A stretch of 64,000 nucleotides of DNA from Mycobacterium xenopi (GCF_009936235.1 NZ_AP022314.1:682001-746000), one strand, 5' to 3'. Numbered from the stretch's first letter, positions 7,558 through 17,091 are shown. Numbers and translations: made by a program. Notes: generated by a model not told the origin, from the sequence alone.

Positions 7558-9192
7558 GTGGCCCTCAATATCGCCGATCTCGCCGAGCACGCCATCGACG
7601 CCGTGCCTGACCGTGTCGCCTTGATCTGCGGCGACGATCAGCTGACCTACGCGCAGCTCGAGGAGAAGGCCAACCGCTTCGCGCACTACCTGATCGACCG
7701 GGGCGTCAAGAAGGACGACAAGGTCGGCCTCTACTGTCGCAACCGCAACGAGATCGTGATCGCGATGCTGGGCATCGTGAAGGCGGGCGCCATCCTCGTC
7801 AACGTCAACTTCCGCTATGTCGAGAGCGAGCTGCGCTACCTGTTCGACAACTCCGACATGGTGGCGCTGGTACACGAGCGTCAGTACGCCGACCGCGTCG
7901 CAAACGTCCTGCCGGAAACCCCAAACGTCAAGACGGTGTTGGTCGTCGAGGACGGCAGCGACAAGGACTACCAGCGCTACGGCGGTGTCGAGTTCTACAC
8001 CGCGCTCGAACAGGGCTCGCCGGAACGAGATTTCGGCCCGCGCAGCGCCGACGACATCTACCTGCTCTACACCGGCGGCACCACCGGCTTCCCCAAGGGC
8101 GTGATGTGGCGCCACGAGGACATCTACCGGGTGCTGTTGGGCGGAACCGATTTCGCCACAGGCGAATACGTCGAGGACGAATACGACCTGGCCAAGCAAG
8201 CGGCCGCGGGGCCACCGATGGTCCGGTTCCCGATTCCCCCGATGATCCACGGCGCCACGCAATCCGCGACGTGGATGGCGCTGTTCTCCGGCGGAACCAT
8301 TGTGCTGGCACCGGAATTCGACGCCGACGAGGTGTGGCGGACGGTGCATAAACACAAAGTGAACCTGCTGTTCTTCACCGGCGACGCGATGGCAAGGCCG
8401 CTCCTGGACGCGCTGAGCAAGGACAACGACTACGACCTGTCATCGCTGTATCTTCTGGCGAGTACCGCGGCGCTGTTCTCGCCGAGCATCAAGGAGAAAC
8501 TGCTCGAGCTGCTGCCCAACCGGGTGATCACCGACTCGATCGGTTCCTCGGAGACCGGCTTCGGCGGCACCAGCGTCGTCGCCAAAGGCCAGGCGCACAC
8601 CGGCGGCCCGCGCGTCAACATCGACAAGTGGACCGTGGTGCTCGACGAGGACGGCAACGAGGTCAAACCTGGCTCCGGGGTGCGGGGGGTCATCGCCAAG
8701 CGAGGCCACGTCCCGGTCGGCTACTACAAGGACCCGGAAAAGTCCGCGGCCACCTTCAAGGTCATCAACGGCGTGCGCTACGCGATTCCCGGTGACTACG
8801 CGACGGTCGAGGAAGACGGCACGGTGACATTGCTGGGCCGGGGTTCGCAGTCGATCAACAGCGGCGGCGAGAAGATCTACCCGGAAGAGGTCGAGGCAGC
8901 GCTGAAGGGTCACCCCGACGTGTTCGACGCGCTGGTGGTCGGCGTGCCCGACGAGCGCTACGGCCAGTGTGTGGCCGCCGTCGTGCAACCGCGGCCCGGA
9001 GCACGCCCGGCCCTGGCCGAACTCGACCAGTTCGTGCGCAGCGAGATCGCCGGATACAAAGTGCCCCGCAGACTTTGGTACGTCGACGAGGTCAAGCGAT
9101 CACCCGCGGGCAAGCCGGACTACCGTTGGGCCAAGGAGCAGACCGAAGCGCGGCCCGCCGACGAGGTGCATGCCAACCACGTGAGGGCGTGA
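7558..9192 (+). CDS. fadD19: Steroid C26-CoA ligase FadD19
   Basis: 544 residues from GTG 7558 (MALNIADLAEHAIDAVPDRV). ANL-superfamily motifs: P-loop YTGGTTGFPKG at about 171-181, an acidic-aromatic core SIGSSETGFGG, and the C-terminal hinge region GRGSQSINSGGEKIYPEEVE ending in a KRSPAGKPDYRW lysine motif. FadD19 activates sterol acids with full-length side chains, the first step of side-chain beta-oxidation. It leads a rightward run with the next gene 8 bases downstream. Confidence 0.92.
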   Translation: MALNIADLAEHAIDAVPDRVALICGDDQLTYAQLEEKANRFAHYLIDRGVKKDDKVGLYCRNRNEIVIAMLGIVKAGAILVNVNFRYVESELRYLFDNSDMVALVHERQYADRVANVLPETPNVKTVLVVEDGSDKDYQRYGGVEFYTALEQGSPERDFGPRSADDIYLLYTGGTTGFPKGVMWRHEDIYRVLLGGTDFATGEYVEDEYDLAKQAAAGPPMVRFPIPPMIHGATQSATWMALFSGGTIVLAPEFDADEVWRTVHKHKVNLLFFTGDAMARPLLDALSKDNDYDLSSLYLLASTAALFSPSIKEKLLELLPNRVITDSIGSSETGFGGTSVVAKGQAHTGGPRVNIDKWTVVLDEDGNEVKPGSGVRGVIAKRGHVPVGYYKDPEKSAATFKVINGVRYAIPGDYATVEEDGTVTLLGRGSQSINSGGEKIYPEEVEAALKGHPDVFDALVVGVPDERYGQCVAAVVQPRPGARPALAELDQFVRSEIAGYKVPRRLWYVDEVKRSPAGKPDYRWAKEQTEARPADEVHANHVRA

Positions 9193-9199
9193 GACCCTG

Positions 9200-10315
9200 A
9201 TGCGCACGCCGCTGTGCGACCGGTTCGGGATCGACTACCCGATCTTCGTGTTCACGCCGTCGGAGAAAGTCGCAGCAGCGGTCAGCCGGGCCGGCGGGTT
9301 CGGCGTGCTGGGGTGTGTGCGGTTCAACGATGCCGACGAGCTGGAACCGGTGTTGCAGTGGATGGACGCCAACACCGACGGTAAGCCCTACGGTGTCGAC
9401 GTCGTCATGCCGGCGAAGATCCCCACCGAGGGCGCGGCGCCCGACCTCGACAAGCTCATCCCGCAAGCACACCGGGAGTTCGTTGACAAAACGGCTGCCG
9501 CCCTGGGTGTTCCGCCACTGCCCGCCGACGAGAAAGGCTCCGCCGGAGTGCTGGGCTGGTTGCATTCGGTGGCGCGCTCACACGTCGAGGTCGCGCTCAA
9601 CCATCCGATCAAGCTGATCGCCAACGCCCTCGGCTCGCCGCCGACAGACGTGATCGAGCAGGCACACCAGGCGGGGGTGCCGGTGGCGGCGTTGGCTGGC
9701 ACCGCCGCGCACGCCCGTCGCCACGTCGACAACGGTGTCGACATCGTGGTGGCCCAGGGCTATGAGGCCGGCGGCCACACCGGAGAGATCGCGTCGATGG
9801 TGCTGGTGCCAGAGGTCTGTGACGCGGTCAGGGTTCCGGTGTTGGCGGCGGGTGGGATCGGCACCGGGCGTCAACTCGCCGCGGCCTTGGCGCTGGGCGC
9901 GTCCGGGGTGTGGATGGGCTCGGCGTTTTTGGGCGCGGCCGAATACGACCTGGGCGCGCGCCACGCTTCCGGAGTTTCGGTCGTCCAGCAAGCGCTGCTG
10001 GCCGCGAGCTCGAGCGACACCGTGCGTCGCCGGATCTACAGCGGCAAGCCGGCACGGCTGCTCAAGAGCCGCTGGACCGACGCCTGGGACGCCCCCGACG
10101 CGCCTGAACCACTGCCGATGCCGCTGCAGAACATCCTGGTCGGGGAGGCCCACCAGCGACTCAACCGGTCCAACGATCCCAGCGTGGTGGCGATGCCGGC
10201 CGGTCAGATCGTCGGGCAACTCAAACGCATCCGCCCCGTCGCCGAGATCATCGCCGACCTGGTGAGCGGCTTCGAGGCTGCCACTCGACGCCTGGACGGC
10301 ATCCGCGACAGCTGA
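9200..10315 (+). CDS. Nitronate monooxygenase-family FMN protein
   Basis: 371 residues starting MRTPLCDRFGIDYPIFVFTPSE. NMO/2-nitropropane-dioxygenase barrel: AVSRAGGFGVLGC, then GVDIVVAQGYEAGGHTGE (active-site His region), then VPVLAAGGIGTGRQLAAAL (phosphate-binding strand). It belongs to the same broad family as IpdC (Rv3553) of steroid ring breakdown, but I cannot assign that role. Eight bases after fadD19, so probably co-transcribed and KstR-controlled. In M. tuberculosis this position is held by different genes. Confidence 0.75.
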   Translation: MRTPLCDRFGIDYPIFVFTPSEKVAAAVSRAGGFGVLGCVRFNDADELEPVLQWMDANTDGKPYGVDVVMPAKIPTEGAAPDLDKLIPQAHREFVDKTAAALGVPPLPADEKGSAGVLGWLHSVARSHVEVALNHPIKLIANALGSPPTDVIEQAHQAGVPVAALAGTAAHARRHVDNGVDIVVAQGYEAGGHTGEIASMVLVPEVCDAVRVPVLAAGGIGTGRQLAAALALGASGVWMGSAFLGAAEYDLGARHASGVSVVQQALLAASSSDTVRRRIYSGKPARLLKSRWTDAWDAPDAPEPLPMPLQNILVGEAHQRLNRSNDPSVVAMPAGQIVGQLKRIRPVAEIIADLVSGFEAATRRLDGIRDS

Positions 10316-10334
10316 CCATCTACAGTCGAGGCGC

Positions 10335-11171
10335 GTGACCATCGACGTGTGGATGCAACATCCGACCTTGCGGTTCCTGCGCAGCGACATGCTCGCATCG
10401 CTGCGGCGCTGGACCGGAGATGCGATACCCGACACCGAAATCCCGATCGAGGCCACCCTCGCGTCCATGGACGCCGCGGGCGTCGATGTCGGCCTGCTGT
10501 GTGCGTGGCGCGGCCCCAACGGCCAAGATCTCGTCAGCAACGACGAGGTCGCCGACTGGATTCGCCTGCACGCCAACCGGTTTGCCGGTTTGGCGACCGT
10601 CGACTTGGATCGACCGATGGAGGCAGTGCGCGAGCTGCGTCGACGCGTACGTGACGACGGGTTCGTCGGATTGCGGGTGGTGCCGTGGCTGTGGAACGCC
10701 CCGCCCACCGATCGCCGGTACTATCCGCTGTTTGCCGAATGTGTGCAGCTGGAGGTGCCGTTCTGCACCCAGGTCGGCCACACCGGTCCGCTGCGACCGT
10801 CAGAGACCGGCCGCCCGATTCCCTACATCGACCAGGTGGCGCTGGACTTTCCCGAGCTTGTCATCGTATGCGGGCACGTCGGCTATCCGTGGACCGAGGA
10901 GATGGTCGCCGTCGCCCGCAAGCACGAAAACGTCTACATCGACACCTCGGCCTACACCACCAAACGGCTCCCCGACGAACTTGTCCGGTTCCTGAAAACC
11001 GGCACCGGACAACGAAAAGTATTGTTCGGCACCAACTATCCGATGATCACGCACGCGCACGCACTGGCAGGACTTGACGAACTCGGGCTCGACGACGAGA
11101 CCCGGAGCGCGTATCTGCACGGCAACGCCGAACGTATCTTCGGGCTCGGCCAACGGGAGGCGCAGACGTGA
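10335..11171 (+). CDS. Amidohydrolase-2 family protein, Rv3510c-like
   Basis: 278 residues from GTG 10335 (MTIDVWMQHPTLRFL), the same length as Rv3510c as I recall it. TIM-barrel metal-dependent hydrolase of the ACMSD type: VVPWLWNAPPTDRRYYPLF, a histidine strand VIVCGHVGYPWTEE, NVYIDTSAY, and a terminal GNAERIFGL motif. The first-strand HxH pair of the canonical family is absent from the N-terminus, so metal binding may differ. Its stop overlaps the start of ilvX by 4 bases. Confidence 0.75.
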   Translation: MTIDVWMQHPTLRFLRSDMLASLRRWTGDAIPDTEIPIEATLASMDAAGVDVGLLCAWRGPNGQDLVSNDEVADWIRLHANRFAGLATVDLDRPMEAVRELRRRVRDDGFVGLRVVPWLWNAPPTDRRYYPLFAECVQLEVPFCTQVGHTGPLRPSETGRPIPYIDQVALDFPELVIVCGHVGYPWTEEMVAVARKHENVYIDTSAYTTKRLPDELVRFLKTGTGQRKVLFGTNYPMITHAHALAGLDELGLDDETRSAYLHGNAERIFGLGQREAQT

Positions 11172-12712
11172 ACGGCGCACATGCGTTGATCAACACGCTG
11201 GTCGACGGCGGAGTCGAGGTGTGCTTCGCCAACCCCGGGACCTCCGAGATGCACTTCGTCGCAGCGCTGGACAGCGTGCCGCGGATGCGCGGCGTACTGA
11301 CCCTGTTCGAGGGCGTGGCCACCGGCGCGGCCGACGGCTATGCCCGCATCGCCGGGCGGCCCGCTGCGGTGCTGGTGCACCTCGGGCCGGGGCTGGCCAA
11401 CGGTCTGGCCAATCTGCACAACGCCCGCCGCGCCCGGGTGCCGATGGTGGTGGTCGTCGGCGACCACGCCACCTATCACAAGAAATACGACGCCCCCCTG
11501 GAATCCGACATCGACGCGCTGGCCGCCAGCGTGTCGGGCTGGGTGCGCCGCAGCCGCAGTACCGGTGAGCTCGCCGCCGATGCCGCCGAGGCCATCGCCA
11601 CAAGCCAAGCAAACCAACATATTTCGACGCTGATCCTGCCTGCGGACGTGTCGTGGTCCGACGGTGCGACGACAGCCAAGGCGGTGTCGGCGCGGCGGAC
11701 GCCGGTTGTCGACGTGGCTCGGGCCGCCACGGTGCTGCGCTCGGGTGAGCCGACGGTGATCTTGGTCGGCGGCGACGCCACCCGCGAGTCCGGGCTGACC
11801 GCCGCTGCGCGCATCGCCACAATCACCGGCGCGCGCTGGTACTGCGAGACGTTCCCGACCCGGGTGCAGCGCGGCGCCGGACTGCCCGTCGTCGAGCGCC
11901 TCGCCTATTTCGCTGAGGCCGTCGCCGCCCAGCTCGACGGGGCCAAACATCTTGTGCTGGCCGGCGCCAAGTCGCCGGTGTCGTTTTTTGCCTATCCGGG
12001 CAAGCCCAGCAACCTAGTCCCCGAGGGCTGCGAAGTCCACCATCTCGCCGGCGGCGTCGGTGCCGCCGATGCGTTGGTCGCACTGGCCGAGGAGGTAGCG
12101 CCCGGGATCGCCGCGCCGCTGGCTGCGCCGTCGCGACCGGTGCTGCCCACCGGTGCCCTGACCGCCGCGTCGGCAGCCGATGTCGTCGGTGCGCTGATGC
12201 CCGAGAACGTGATCGTCGTCGACGAATCCAACACCTCGGGCCTGCTGCTGGCGCAGGCCACCGCCGGTGCCCCGGCACACGACTGGCTGACCCTCACCGG
12301 CGGTGCCATCGGCTACGGCATCCCGGCTGCGATAGGTGCGGCGATCGCGGCGCCGGATCGACCGGTGTTGTGCCTGGAATCCGACGGCTCAGCGATGTAC
12401 ACGCTCTCCGGGTTGTGGACCCAGGCCCGCGAAAATCTCGACGTCACTACCGTCGTCTACAACAACGGGGCCTACGACATCCTGCGGCTGGAGCTGCAAC
12501 GCGTGGGCGTCGAAAACAACCCCGGGCCCAAGGCTCGCGGACTTCTCGACTTGACTCGCCCCGCAATCGATTTCGTCAAGCTGGCCGAAGGCATGGGTGT
12601 CCCAGCGCGCCGGGTGACTACCGCCGAGGAATTCGCCGACGCGTTGCAGGCCGGCTTCGCCGCCCCCGGACCGCACCTGATCGAGGCCGTGGTGCCCTCC
12701 ATGTTCGGCTGA
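11168..12712 (+). CDS. ilvX: Acetohydroxyacid-synthase-like ThDP enzyme IlvX
   Basis: 514 residues from GTG 11168. ThDP-enzyme domain order: N-terminal pyrimidine-binding domain with the catalytic-Glu region LFEGVATGAADGYARIAG, a central domain (VILVGGDATRESG), and a C-terminal pyrophosphate domain with ESDGSAMYTLSGLWTQA followed by VVYNNGAYDIL. Length matches M. tuberculosis IlvX (Rv3509c). It lacks a neighbouring regulatory subunit, and its genomic place among sterol genes suggests a role other than branched-chain amino-acid synthesis, but that is inference. Confidence 0.82.
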   Translation: MNGAHALINTLVDGGVEVCFANPGTSEMHFVAALDSVPRMRGVLTLFEGVATGAADGYARIAGRPAAVLVHLGPGLANGLANLHNARRARVPMVVVVGDHATYHKKYDAPLESDIDALAASVSGWVRRSRSTGELAADAAEAIATSQANQHISTLILPADVSWSDGATTAKAVSARRTPVVDVARAATVLRSGEPTVILVGGDATRESGLTAAARIATITGARWYCETFPTRVQRGAGLPVVERLAYFAEAVAAQLDGAKHLVLAGAKSPVSFFAYPGKPSNLVPEGCEVHHLAGGVGAADALVALAEEVAPGIAAPLAAPSRPVLPTGALTAASAADVVGALMPENVIVVDESNTSGLLLAQATAGAPAHDWLTLTGGAIGYGIPAAIGAAIAAPDRPVLCLESDGSAMYTLSGLWTQARENLDVTTVVYNNGAYDILRLELQRVGVENNPGPKARGLLDLTRPAIDFVKLAEGMGVPARRVTTAEEFADALQAGFAAPGPHLIEAVVPSMFG

Positions 12713-12801
12713 CGACCGAGCCCGGACCACTGGACAAAAATCGACGCTTGTCCCAATCTTGGGGACGCCGCAAGCGGCAAGTCTTGGATGCGGAGGAACT
12801 C

Positions 12802-13668
12802 ATGGCTGGCTGTGCCGGGCTGCCGGTGTTCGACACGATGATCGGCTTCCCCCGGCAAGGCTTCGGTCAGTACGACTTCATCCGCAGGCAGACCAAAGAC
12901 CGCGAGTCGCGCGAGGAGTTCGAGTTCCCGGTCGAGTACCTGTTCAAGGAGGTGCCGAAAGACCTGCCCACCACCGATCCCATCGGGGTGACGCTGCACG
13001 AGATGGACCGCTTCGGAATCGAGAAGGGTCTGATCGGGGTCGCCGACGAGACGTCGCAACTGGCGTTGAAAAAGCACCCGGACCGGTTCGTGCCATCAGG
13101 GACCGTGAGCGACCCCAACGACGTGATGGGGTCGGTGAAGGCGATTCACCGGCAACACGACGAGTTCGGTATCCGGGCCACGTCGGTATTCCCCGCGGGT
13201 ACGTTCCCGCAGGTACCGATCGACGACCCGAAGATGTACCCGATCTACGCTGCGTGCGTCGAGCTGGGCATACCAATCTTCGTGTGCGCTGGGGTGCCCG
13301 GGCCACGGGTGCCGTTCGGGCCGCAGGACGTTGCGCGTATCGACATTGTCATGTTCGACTTTCCGGACCTGGTGTTCGTGACCCGCCACGGCTGCGAGCC
13401 CTGGGAGGACCTCGCCGTCAAGCTGATGCTCAAGTGGCCGAACCTGTACTACTCGACATCGGCGTTCGCGCCTAGGTATTACCCCAAAGCGATCATCGAC
13501 TACGCCAACACGCGCGGCGCGGACAAAGTGCTCTATGCCGGGTATTTCCCGATGGGACTATCGCTGGAGCGAATCTTCACCGAAATGCCCGACGTCCCCT
13601 TCCGCGACGCGGTGTGGCCAAAGTTTCTGTACGGCAACGCCGCACGCATTCTCGGCGTCGATAATTAG
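12802..13668 (+). CDS. Amidohydrolase-2 family protein
   Basis: 288 residues starting MAGCAGLPVFDTMIGFP. The open frame extends back inside ilvX, but ATG 12802 with CGGAGG six bases upstream is the natural start. TIM-barrel features include GIEKGLIGVADETS, the strand LVFVTRHGCEPWEDLA (metal-ligand region), LYYSTSAFAP, and a terminal YGNAARILG. It is related in kind to the amidohydrolase at 10335 but has a different N-terminus. Substrate unknown. Confidence 0.75.
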   Translation: MAGCAGLPVFDTMIGFPRQGFGQYDFIRRQTKDRESREEFEFPVEYLFKEVPKDLPTTDPIGVTLHEMDRFGIEKGLIGVADETSQLALKKHPDRFVPSGTVSDPNDVMGSVKAIHRQHDEFGIRATSVFPAGTFPQVPIDDPKMYPIYAACVELGIPIFVCAGVPGPRVPFGPQDVARIDIVMFDFPDLVFVTRHGCEPWEDLAVKLMLKWPNLYYSTSAFAPRYYPKAIIDYANTRGADKVLYAGYFPMGLSLERIFTEMPDVPFRDAVWPKFLYGNAARILGVDN

Positions 13669-13698
13669 GTAGCGTCACCACACGTGCTGGGGGCTGGC

Positions 13699-14064
13699 AT
13701 GGCATCTTTGTACCAGCGGATCGGCGGCTACGACGTTATCGCCGCCATCATCGAGGACTTGTTCAACAGCTTGCGCACCGATCCCGCCTTCGCCCGATTC
13801 GCCTCCGGCCGCAGCTTCGATTCGCAGGCGCGGGCTCACCAGCTGTTAATCGAGCAGATGTGTGACCTGAGCGGCGGACCCTGTAGATATCTCGGCCGCG
13901 ATATGAAAACCGCACACGCCGGCCTGGGGATCACCGAAGCGGAGTGGAACGCCAACATGCAGTACGCAGCTGCGGCCCTAGCGAAAAACGGGATCGGCGA
14001 AGCCGAAAAAACTGATTTCCTCGCCCTTTTCGAGCGTTACCGACACGACATTGTCGAGGCGTAG
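13699..14064 (+). CDS. Truncated (2-on-2) haemoglobin, group 1-like
   Basis: 121 residues starting MASLYQRIGGYDVI. ATG 13699 is preferred to the upstream GTG 13684 because the family begins at this motif and a G-run lies just before it. The proximal His is in MKTAHAGLGI. The helix-B segment IIEDLFNSL aligns with VVEDFYVRV of M. tuberculosis GlbN, so the distal B10 tyrosine appears replaced by Phe. It would bind haem and perhaps O2 or NO. It lies 16 bases before the convergent monooxygenase gene and 30 bases after an amidohydrolase. Confidence 0.85.
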   Translation: MASLYQRIGGYDVIAAIIEDLFNSLRTDPAFARFASGRSFDSQARAHQLLIEQMCDLSGGPCRYLGRDMKTAHAGLGITEAEWNANMQYAAAALAKNGIGEAEKTDFLALFERYRHDIVEA

Positions 14065-14079
14065 CCAGCGGTGGTCGCA

Positions 14080-15552
14080 TCAATGCCGGGCCAGTTCCGG
14101 TGGCGCGACGCGCAGGTCGTAGTTTTCAAGCTTCGTTTCGGCGAGCATGGCGCGGTGCTTGGCGGGTGTGAACGGCCACACTTCGGGCAGCCCGTTCTTG
14201 CCGAGATACCAGCTGTCACATCCGGTAGTCCACACGGTGTCCGGCATCGCCGCTGTCAGCGTCGCATTGAACGCCTCGGTTGCCGGCACGGTCGGCTCCA
14301 CCGTGTCGAACTCGCGGCGCTGCCAGCGACGGATCCACCGAAGGATGTGATTGGCTTGCGATTCGGCGACCGCGGTCAACGGAAAGTTGCCCACTGGACT
14401 GTGCGGGCCCAGCAGCATGAAGAAGTTCGGAAAACCAGGCATGGCAACGGTTTCGAACGCGCGCGGCCCGTCGCGCCAAACCTCGTCCAGGCAGATCCCG
14501 TCGCGACCGGTCACCCGCATGGGTCGCATGTAGGCGTGCGCGTCGAACCCCGTTGCCAGCACGATTACGTCGGCTTCATGCAGGACGCCGTCGTCGGTGA
14601 CGATGCCGCGCGGTTCAAGGTGATCGATGGGCGCGGTGACCAGCTCGACGTCGTCGCGCTGGATTGCGCGGTAGAAGCCACCAGAGATCACCAGCCGCTT
14701 GCACATCGGCATGTAATTCGGGGTCAGGGCTTTGCGCAGTTGCGGATCCCGCACCGTGCGCAGGTTGGCCCGGCATAGGGCAGCGACCAACCGGCGTCGC
14801 CATCCGGGCTTGACCAGTGCGGTCGAAAAGAACTCCATCGGGACCCGGTATGCGTGGTAGCCAAGGTGGTCCAGCCACGGAAAGGCTCGATGGGTGCGGT
14901 GCGTCAGCCGCGGGTAACGAGGGTTGGGCATCGGCATGACCCACTGCGCGGTGCGCTGGAACAGGGTCAATGTGGCTGGCGTGCCGGCCAGCCGCGAGAC
15001 GATCTGCACTCCGGTCGAGCCGGTCCCGATCACCGCGACCCGGCGGCTCCGCAGCTCTACGCTGTGGTCCCACCGCGCGGAGTGAAACACCGGACCCGAG
15101 AAGTCGTCGAGTCCGCGGATGGCGGGAATCTTCGGGTGGTGCAGCACGCCGGTCGCCGATATCAGGAAGTCGGCACGAGATTTCTCGCCGCCCCCGGTAG
15201 ACACAACCCAGCCGCCCCCGTCGAACTCGGCGCTGACAATCTCAGTTCCGAATCGGATCCGGTCGTAGACGCCCATCCGCTTAGCCACGTCAATGAAGTA
15301 CGCCTGTATCTCGCCGCCGGGTGAAAACAAGTGGCTCCAGCGCGGATTTGGCGCGAAGCTGAACTGATAGAAACGCGACGGCACGTCGCAGGTCAAGCCG
15401 GGGTAGGTGTTCTCCCGCCAGGTGCCGCCGACCTCGTGGGCCTTCTCGTAGAGTGTGACATCGTCAATCCTGGCGCGCTGCAAAAGGATTGCCGCGCACA
15501 AGCCGGACATCCCGGCTCCCACGATCGCGACCGTCGGCTGGCGCTTCGTCAT
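14080..15552 (-). CDS. FAD-dependent Baeyer-Villiger-type monooxygenase
   Basis: 490 residues starting MTKRQPTVAIVGAGMSGLCAA (FAD-binding GxGxxG). The Baeyer-Villiger fingerprint FxGxxxHxxxW is visible as FSGPVFHSARW, followed by a second Rossmann motif VAVIGTGSTGVQ. Related to EthA-type enzymes that convert ketones to esters using NADPH. It lies 27 bases downstream of fadD17 on the same strand, so may join the fadE26-fadE27-fadD17 operon. A sterol ketone substrate is possible but not shown. Confidence 0.82.
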   Translation of the reverse strand: MTKRQPTVAIVGAGMSGLCAAILLQRARIDDVTLYEKAHEVGGTWRENTYPGLTCDVPSRFYQFSFAPNPRWSHLFSPGGEIQAYFIDVAKRMGVYDRIRFGTEIVSAEFDGGGWVVSTGGGEKSRADFLISATGVLHHPKIPAIRGLDDFSGPVFHSARWDHSVELRSRRVAVIGTGSTGVQIVSRLAGTPATLTLFQRTAQWVMPMPNPRYPRLTHRTHRAFPWLDHLGYHAYRVPMEFFSTALVKPGWRRRLVAALCRANLRTVRDPQLRKALTPNYMPMCKRLVISGGFYRAIQRDDVELVTAPIDHLEPRGIVTDDGVLHEADVIVLATGFDAHAYMRPMRVTGRDGICLDEVWRDGPRAFETVAMPGFPNFFMLLGPHSPVGNFPLTAVAESQANHILRWIRRWQRREFDTVEPTVPATEAFNATLTAAMPDTVWTTGCDSWYLGKNGLPEVWPFTPAKHRAMLAETKLENYDLRVAPPELARH

Positions 15553-15579
15553 TCGACCGGCCTCCCGCTTCGACGAGGG

Positions 15580-17088
15580 TTATCGCTGAATCTGCCACAC
15601 CGGGTCACCGCAGTCGAGACCCTCGGCCATCAGCTCGCGTTTGAGCACCTTGAAGGTCGCGGTACGCGGCAGCGTGCTGCAGATCCGGACATACGACGGC
15701 CACTGCTTGGGTCCGAGATCGGGCTGCTCGGCCAGAAAGGCGCGAAACTTGTCGGCGTCGAATTCCGCTCCCGGCGCCAGCACCAGGGCCGCCATGACCT
15801 GGTCGCCGACGGCGGGGTCGGGCACCGCATACACGGCCACCTCGGTCACGTCGGGATACCGCGCCAGCACCCGCTCGATGGGCGCGGTCCCCAGGTTTTC
15901 GCCGTCGACCCGCAGCCAGTCACCGAGCCGGCCGGCGAAGTACACGTACCCTCGTTCGTCGCGGTAGGCCAGGTCGCCGCTGTGATAGGCACCGCCGGCC
16001 ATGCGCTGCGCGGTGGCTTCCGGATCGTTGTAGTAGCCCTCGAACCGGCCCGCTCCGGCGGTGTTCACCAGTTCGCCGACCACGCCGGGCGGGCACGGTT
16101 GCCCGGTGTCGACGTCGACGATCTCCACCCCGTCGGGTAACGGGCCCAGCGCACCCGGCGGCGTGTCCGGTGTCCGGCTGATCGCCACCCCACCCGCGGT
16201 TGAGCCGAACCCGTCGATCACCACGCACCCGAATCGGCGGGCGAAGCGCTCGACGTCAGCGGGTGCGCCTTCGTTGCCGTACACCGCGCGCAGCGGATTG
16301 TCGGCGTCGTCGGGACGCTCCGGGGTGGCCAGCACATACGACAGCGGCTTGCCCACATAGTTGGCGTAGGTGGCGCCGTAGCGGCGGATGTCGGGAAGGA
16401 ACTGCGACGCGGAGAACTTGCGTCGCAACACCATCGAGCCGCGACAGGCCAACGCCACCGACCATCCCACCAGCACCGCGTTGGAATGAAACAGCGGCAT
16501 CGCCACGTAGCAGACATCGTTGGGGCCGAGGCTGAAGCGGTCGGTCATCGTCACACCCGCTATCCCGACCTTGCCGTGGCTGCACATCACCGCTTTGGGG
16601 TCACCGCTGGTGCCCGAGGTGAAGATCAGCATGAACAGATCCTCGGGCCGCGCTTCTTGCAGCCGCACCTCGGCGTCTCGGTGCGCGGCGACCTCGTCGG
16701 TCCACTCGGGGGAGTCGACGTTGACATACTCGATATCACCGAGTGCCGCAGCAGAATTCGAATCGGCGAGCACCAGCTGGCAATCGGCGTGGCGGATGTC
16801 GCGGGCCAGCGCGGCGCCGCGACGCACCGGGTTGAGACCCACCGGCACGATGCCGGAGAGCCCAGCCGCAACCAGCACGGCCGAAAAGAACGGGGTGTTT
16901 TCCAACAGTACGCCCACGTGCGGCGGTTTGGCGGGGTCCAGGCGGGCCCGCAGTGCTGCGCCGACCGCAGCGCCGTGTTGAATGTGGTCGCGCCAGTTGA
17001 CAAACGAGTCCTCGAAGTAGACGCCCCGATCGTCGACGTCGACGAGCGGTCTCAGCAAGTCGACGACGGTGGGCAGCGCCTCGGCCAT
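15580..17088 (-). CDS. fadD17: Acyl-CoA ligase FadD17 (short-side-chain steroid acids)
   Basis: 502 residues, the same length as M. tuberculosis FadD17 as I recall it, starting MAEALPTVVDLLRPLVDV. ANL motifs are MLIFTSGTSGDPKAVMCSH (P-loop), GFGSTAGG, and the hinge FAGRLGDWLRVDGENLG. FadD17 activates steroids carrying partly shortened side chains, complementing FadD19. It directly follows fadE27 with a 3-base gap. Confidence 0.9.
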   Translation of the reverse strand: MAEALPTVVDLLRPLVDVDDRGVYFEDSFVNWRDHIQHGAAVGAALRARLDPAKPPHVGVLLENTPFFSAVLVAAGLSGIVPVGLNPVRRGAALARDIRHADCQLVLADSNSAAALGDIEYVNVDSPEWTDEVAAHRDAEVRLQEARPEDLFMLIFTSGTSGDPKAVMCSHGKVGIAGVTMTDRFSLGPNDVCYVAMPLFHSNAVLVGWSVALACRGSMVLRRKFSASQFLPDIRRYGATYANYVGKPLSYVLATPERPDDADNPLRAVYGNEGAPADVERFARRFGCVVIDGFGSTAGGVAISRTPDTPPGALGPLPDGVEIVDVDTGQPCPPGVVGELVNTAGAGRFEGYYNDPEATAQRMAGGAYHSGDLAYRDERGYVYFAGRLGDWLRVDGENLGTAPIERVLARYPDVTEVAVYAVPDPAVGDQVMAALVLAPGAEFDADKFRAFLAEQPDLGPKQWPSYVRICSTLPRTATFKVLKRELMAEGLDCGDPVWQIQR

Positions 17089-17091
17089 CAG

